A stretch of 53,557 nucleotides of DNA from Coprobacillus sp. (GTDB lineage: Bacteria > Bacillota_I > Bacilli_A > RFN20 > CAG-826): positions 1-53,557 of the forward strand of contig JAJQAG010000005.1 of the NCBI GenBank assembly GCA_021203905.1. Direction: 5' to 3'. The notes under the pieces are model-generated. The model was not told the origin of the DNA. It did no database searches and saw nothing but the letters and a program-made list of their open reading frames with translations. Made by a program: the position numbers and the translations under genes. Shown in pieces: positions 53,482 through 53,557 of the stretch. The first letter of the stretch is position 1; each line of letters starts with the position of its first letter.

Positions 53482-53510
53482 TAAAACACTGCAATTGCAG
53501 TGCCCAGTGT

Positions 53511-53557
53511 GGATACTTAGCTCAGCTGGGAGAGCATCTGTTTGACGTACAGAAGGT
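53511..53557 (+). tRNA. tRNA-Val (GAC), cut by the window end
   Basis: Starts GGATACTTAGCTCAGCTGGG. The anticodon stem TCTGT/ACAGA has loop TTGACGT (anticodon GAC). The variable and T arms lie beyond the window. Confidence 0.9.

Overview
The window looks like the chromosome of an AT-rich, streamlined Gram-positive bacterium. It is most likely an uncultured gut member of the Bacilli near the Mollicutes/Erysipelotrichia (RF39-type); this placement is inference. Supporting evidence: the order asp23-fakA-recG-plsX-rnc-ftsY-ylxM-ffh ... rplS-rbgA-rnhB-dprA-topA-xer-rpsB-tsf-pyrH-frr-cdsA-dxr-rseP-polC follows the Bacillus backbone, but many usual neighbours are missing (fab genes, acpP, smc, trmFO, hslVU, codY, uppS, proS). 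A long PolC is present, and BspA-type leucine-rich-repeat lipoproteins are abundant. The standard genetic code is used: TGG encodes Trp, and TGA ends ftsY, cdsA and rseP.

Layout. 1-1083: the 3' part of 23S rRNA, then 5S rRNA. 1190-14570: an island of five lipoprotein genes on the + strand, each followed by its own terminator. Their products carry arrays of about 30-residue His/Cys modules (CxxC plus His), in three cases followed by LRR_5/BspA repeats. Four of these genes have a promoter whose -35/-10 spacer is a run of about 13-15 T (one run is broken by CC). That is the classic arrangement for slipped-strand phase variation. 14600-44475: the housekeeping backbone covering lipid precursor supply (FakA, PlsX, CdsA, Dxr), RNA processing and protein targeting (Rnc, FtsY, Ffh), ribosomal proteins, translation factors, recombination and replication, ending with PolC and tRNA-Pro. 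Inside it the rpsP-khpA-rimM-trmD block is inverted and faces ffh, and a purine permease sits between that block and rplS. 44527-48862: MgtC-like protein, an HGSNAT-like membrane acyltransferase followed 2 bases later by an AMP-forming acyl ligase, tRNA-Leu, and an unknown two-TM protein. 48900-53557: tRNA-Leu, a minus-strand lipoprotein with two extremely Cys/acid-rich metallothionein-like inserts in a beta-helix-like body, a divergently transcribed NAD synthetase with an N-terminal Phd/YefM antitoxin-like domain, tRNA-Thr, and the start of tRNA-Val.

Two kinds of translation start coexist. Several genes (rpsP, plsX, rplS, dprA, rpsB, pyrH, rseP and one small lipoprotein) have strong Shine-Dalgarno sequences. 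Others that begin transcription units (recG, the purine permease, rbgA, topA, cdsA, the two-TM protein, nadE) have a -10 box so close to the ATG that the predicted mRNA is leaderless or nearly so.

The most unusual items are the poly-T promoters of the His/Cys-module lipoproteins, the metallothionein-like lipoprotein, the antitoxin-domain/NadE fusion with a YefM-type TGTACA palindrome in its promoter, and a hairpin that would mask the dprA ribosome binding site. All calls come from reading the sequence; no database search was run.
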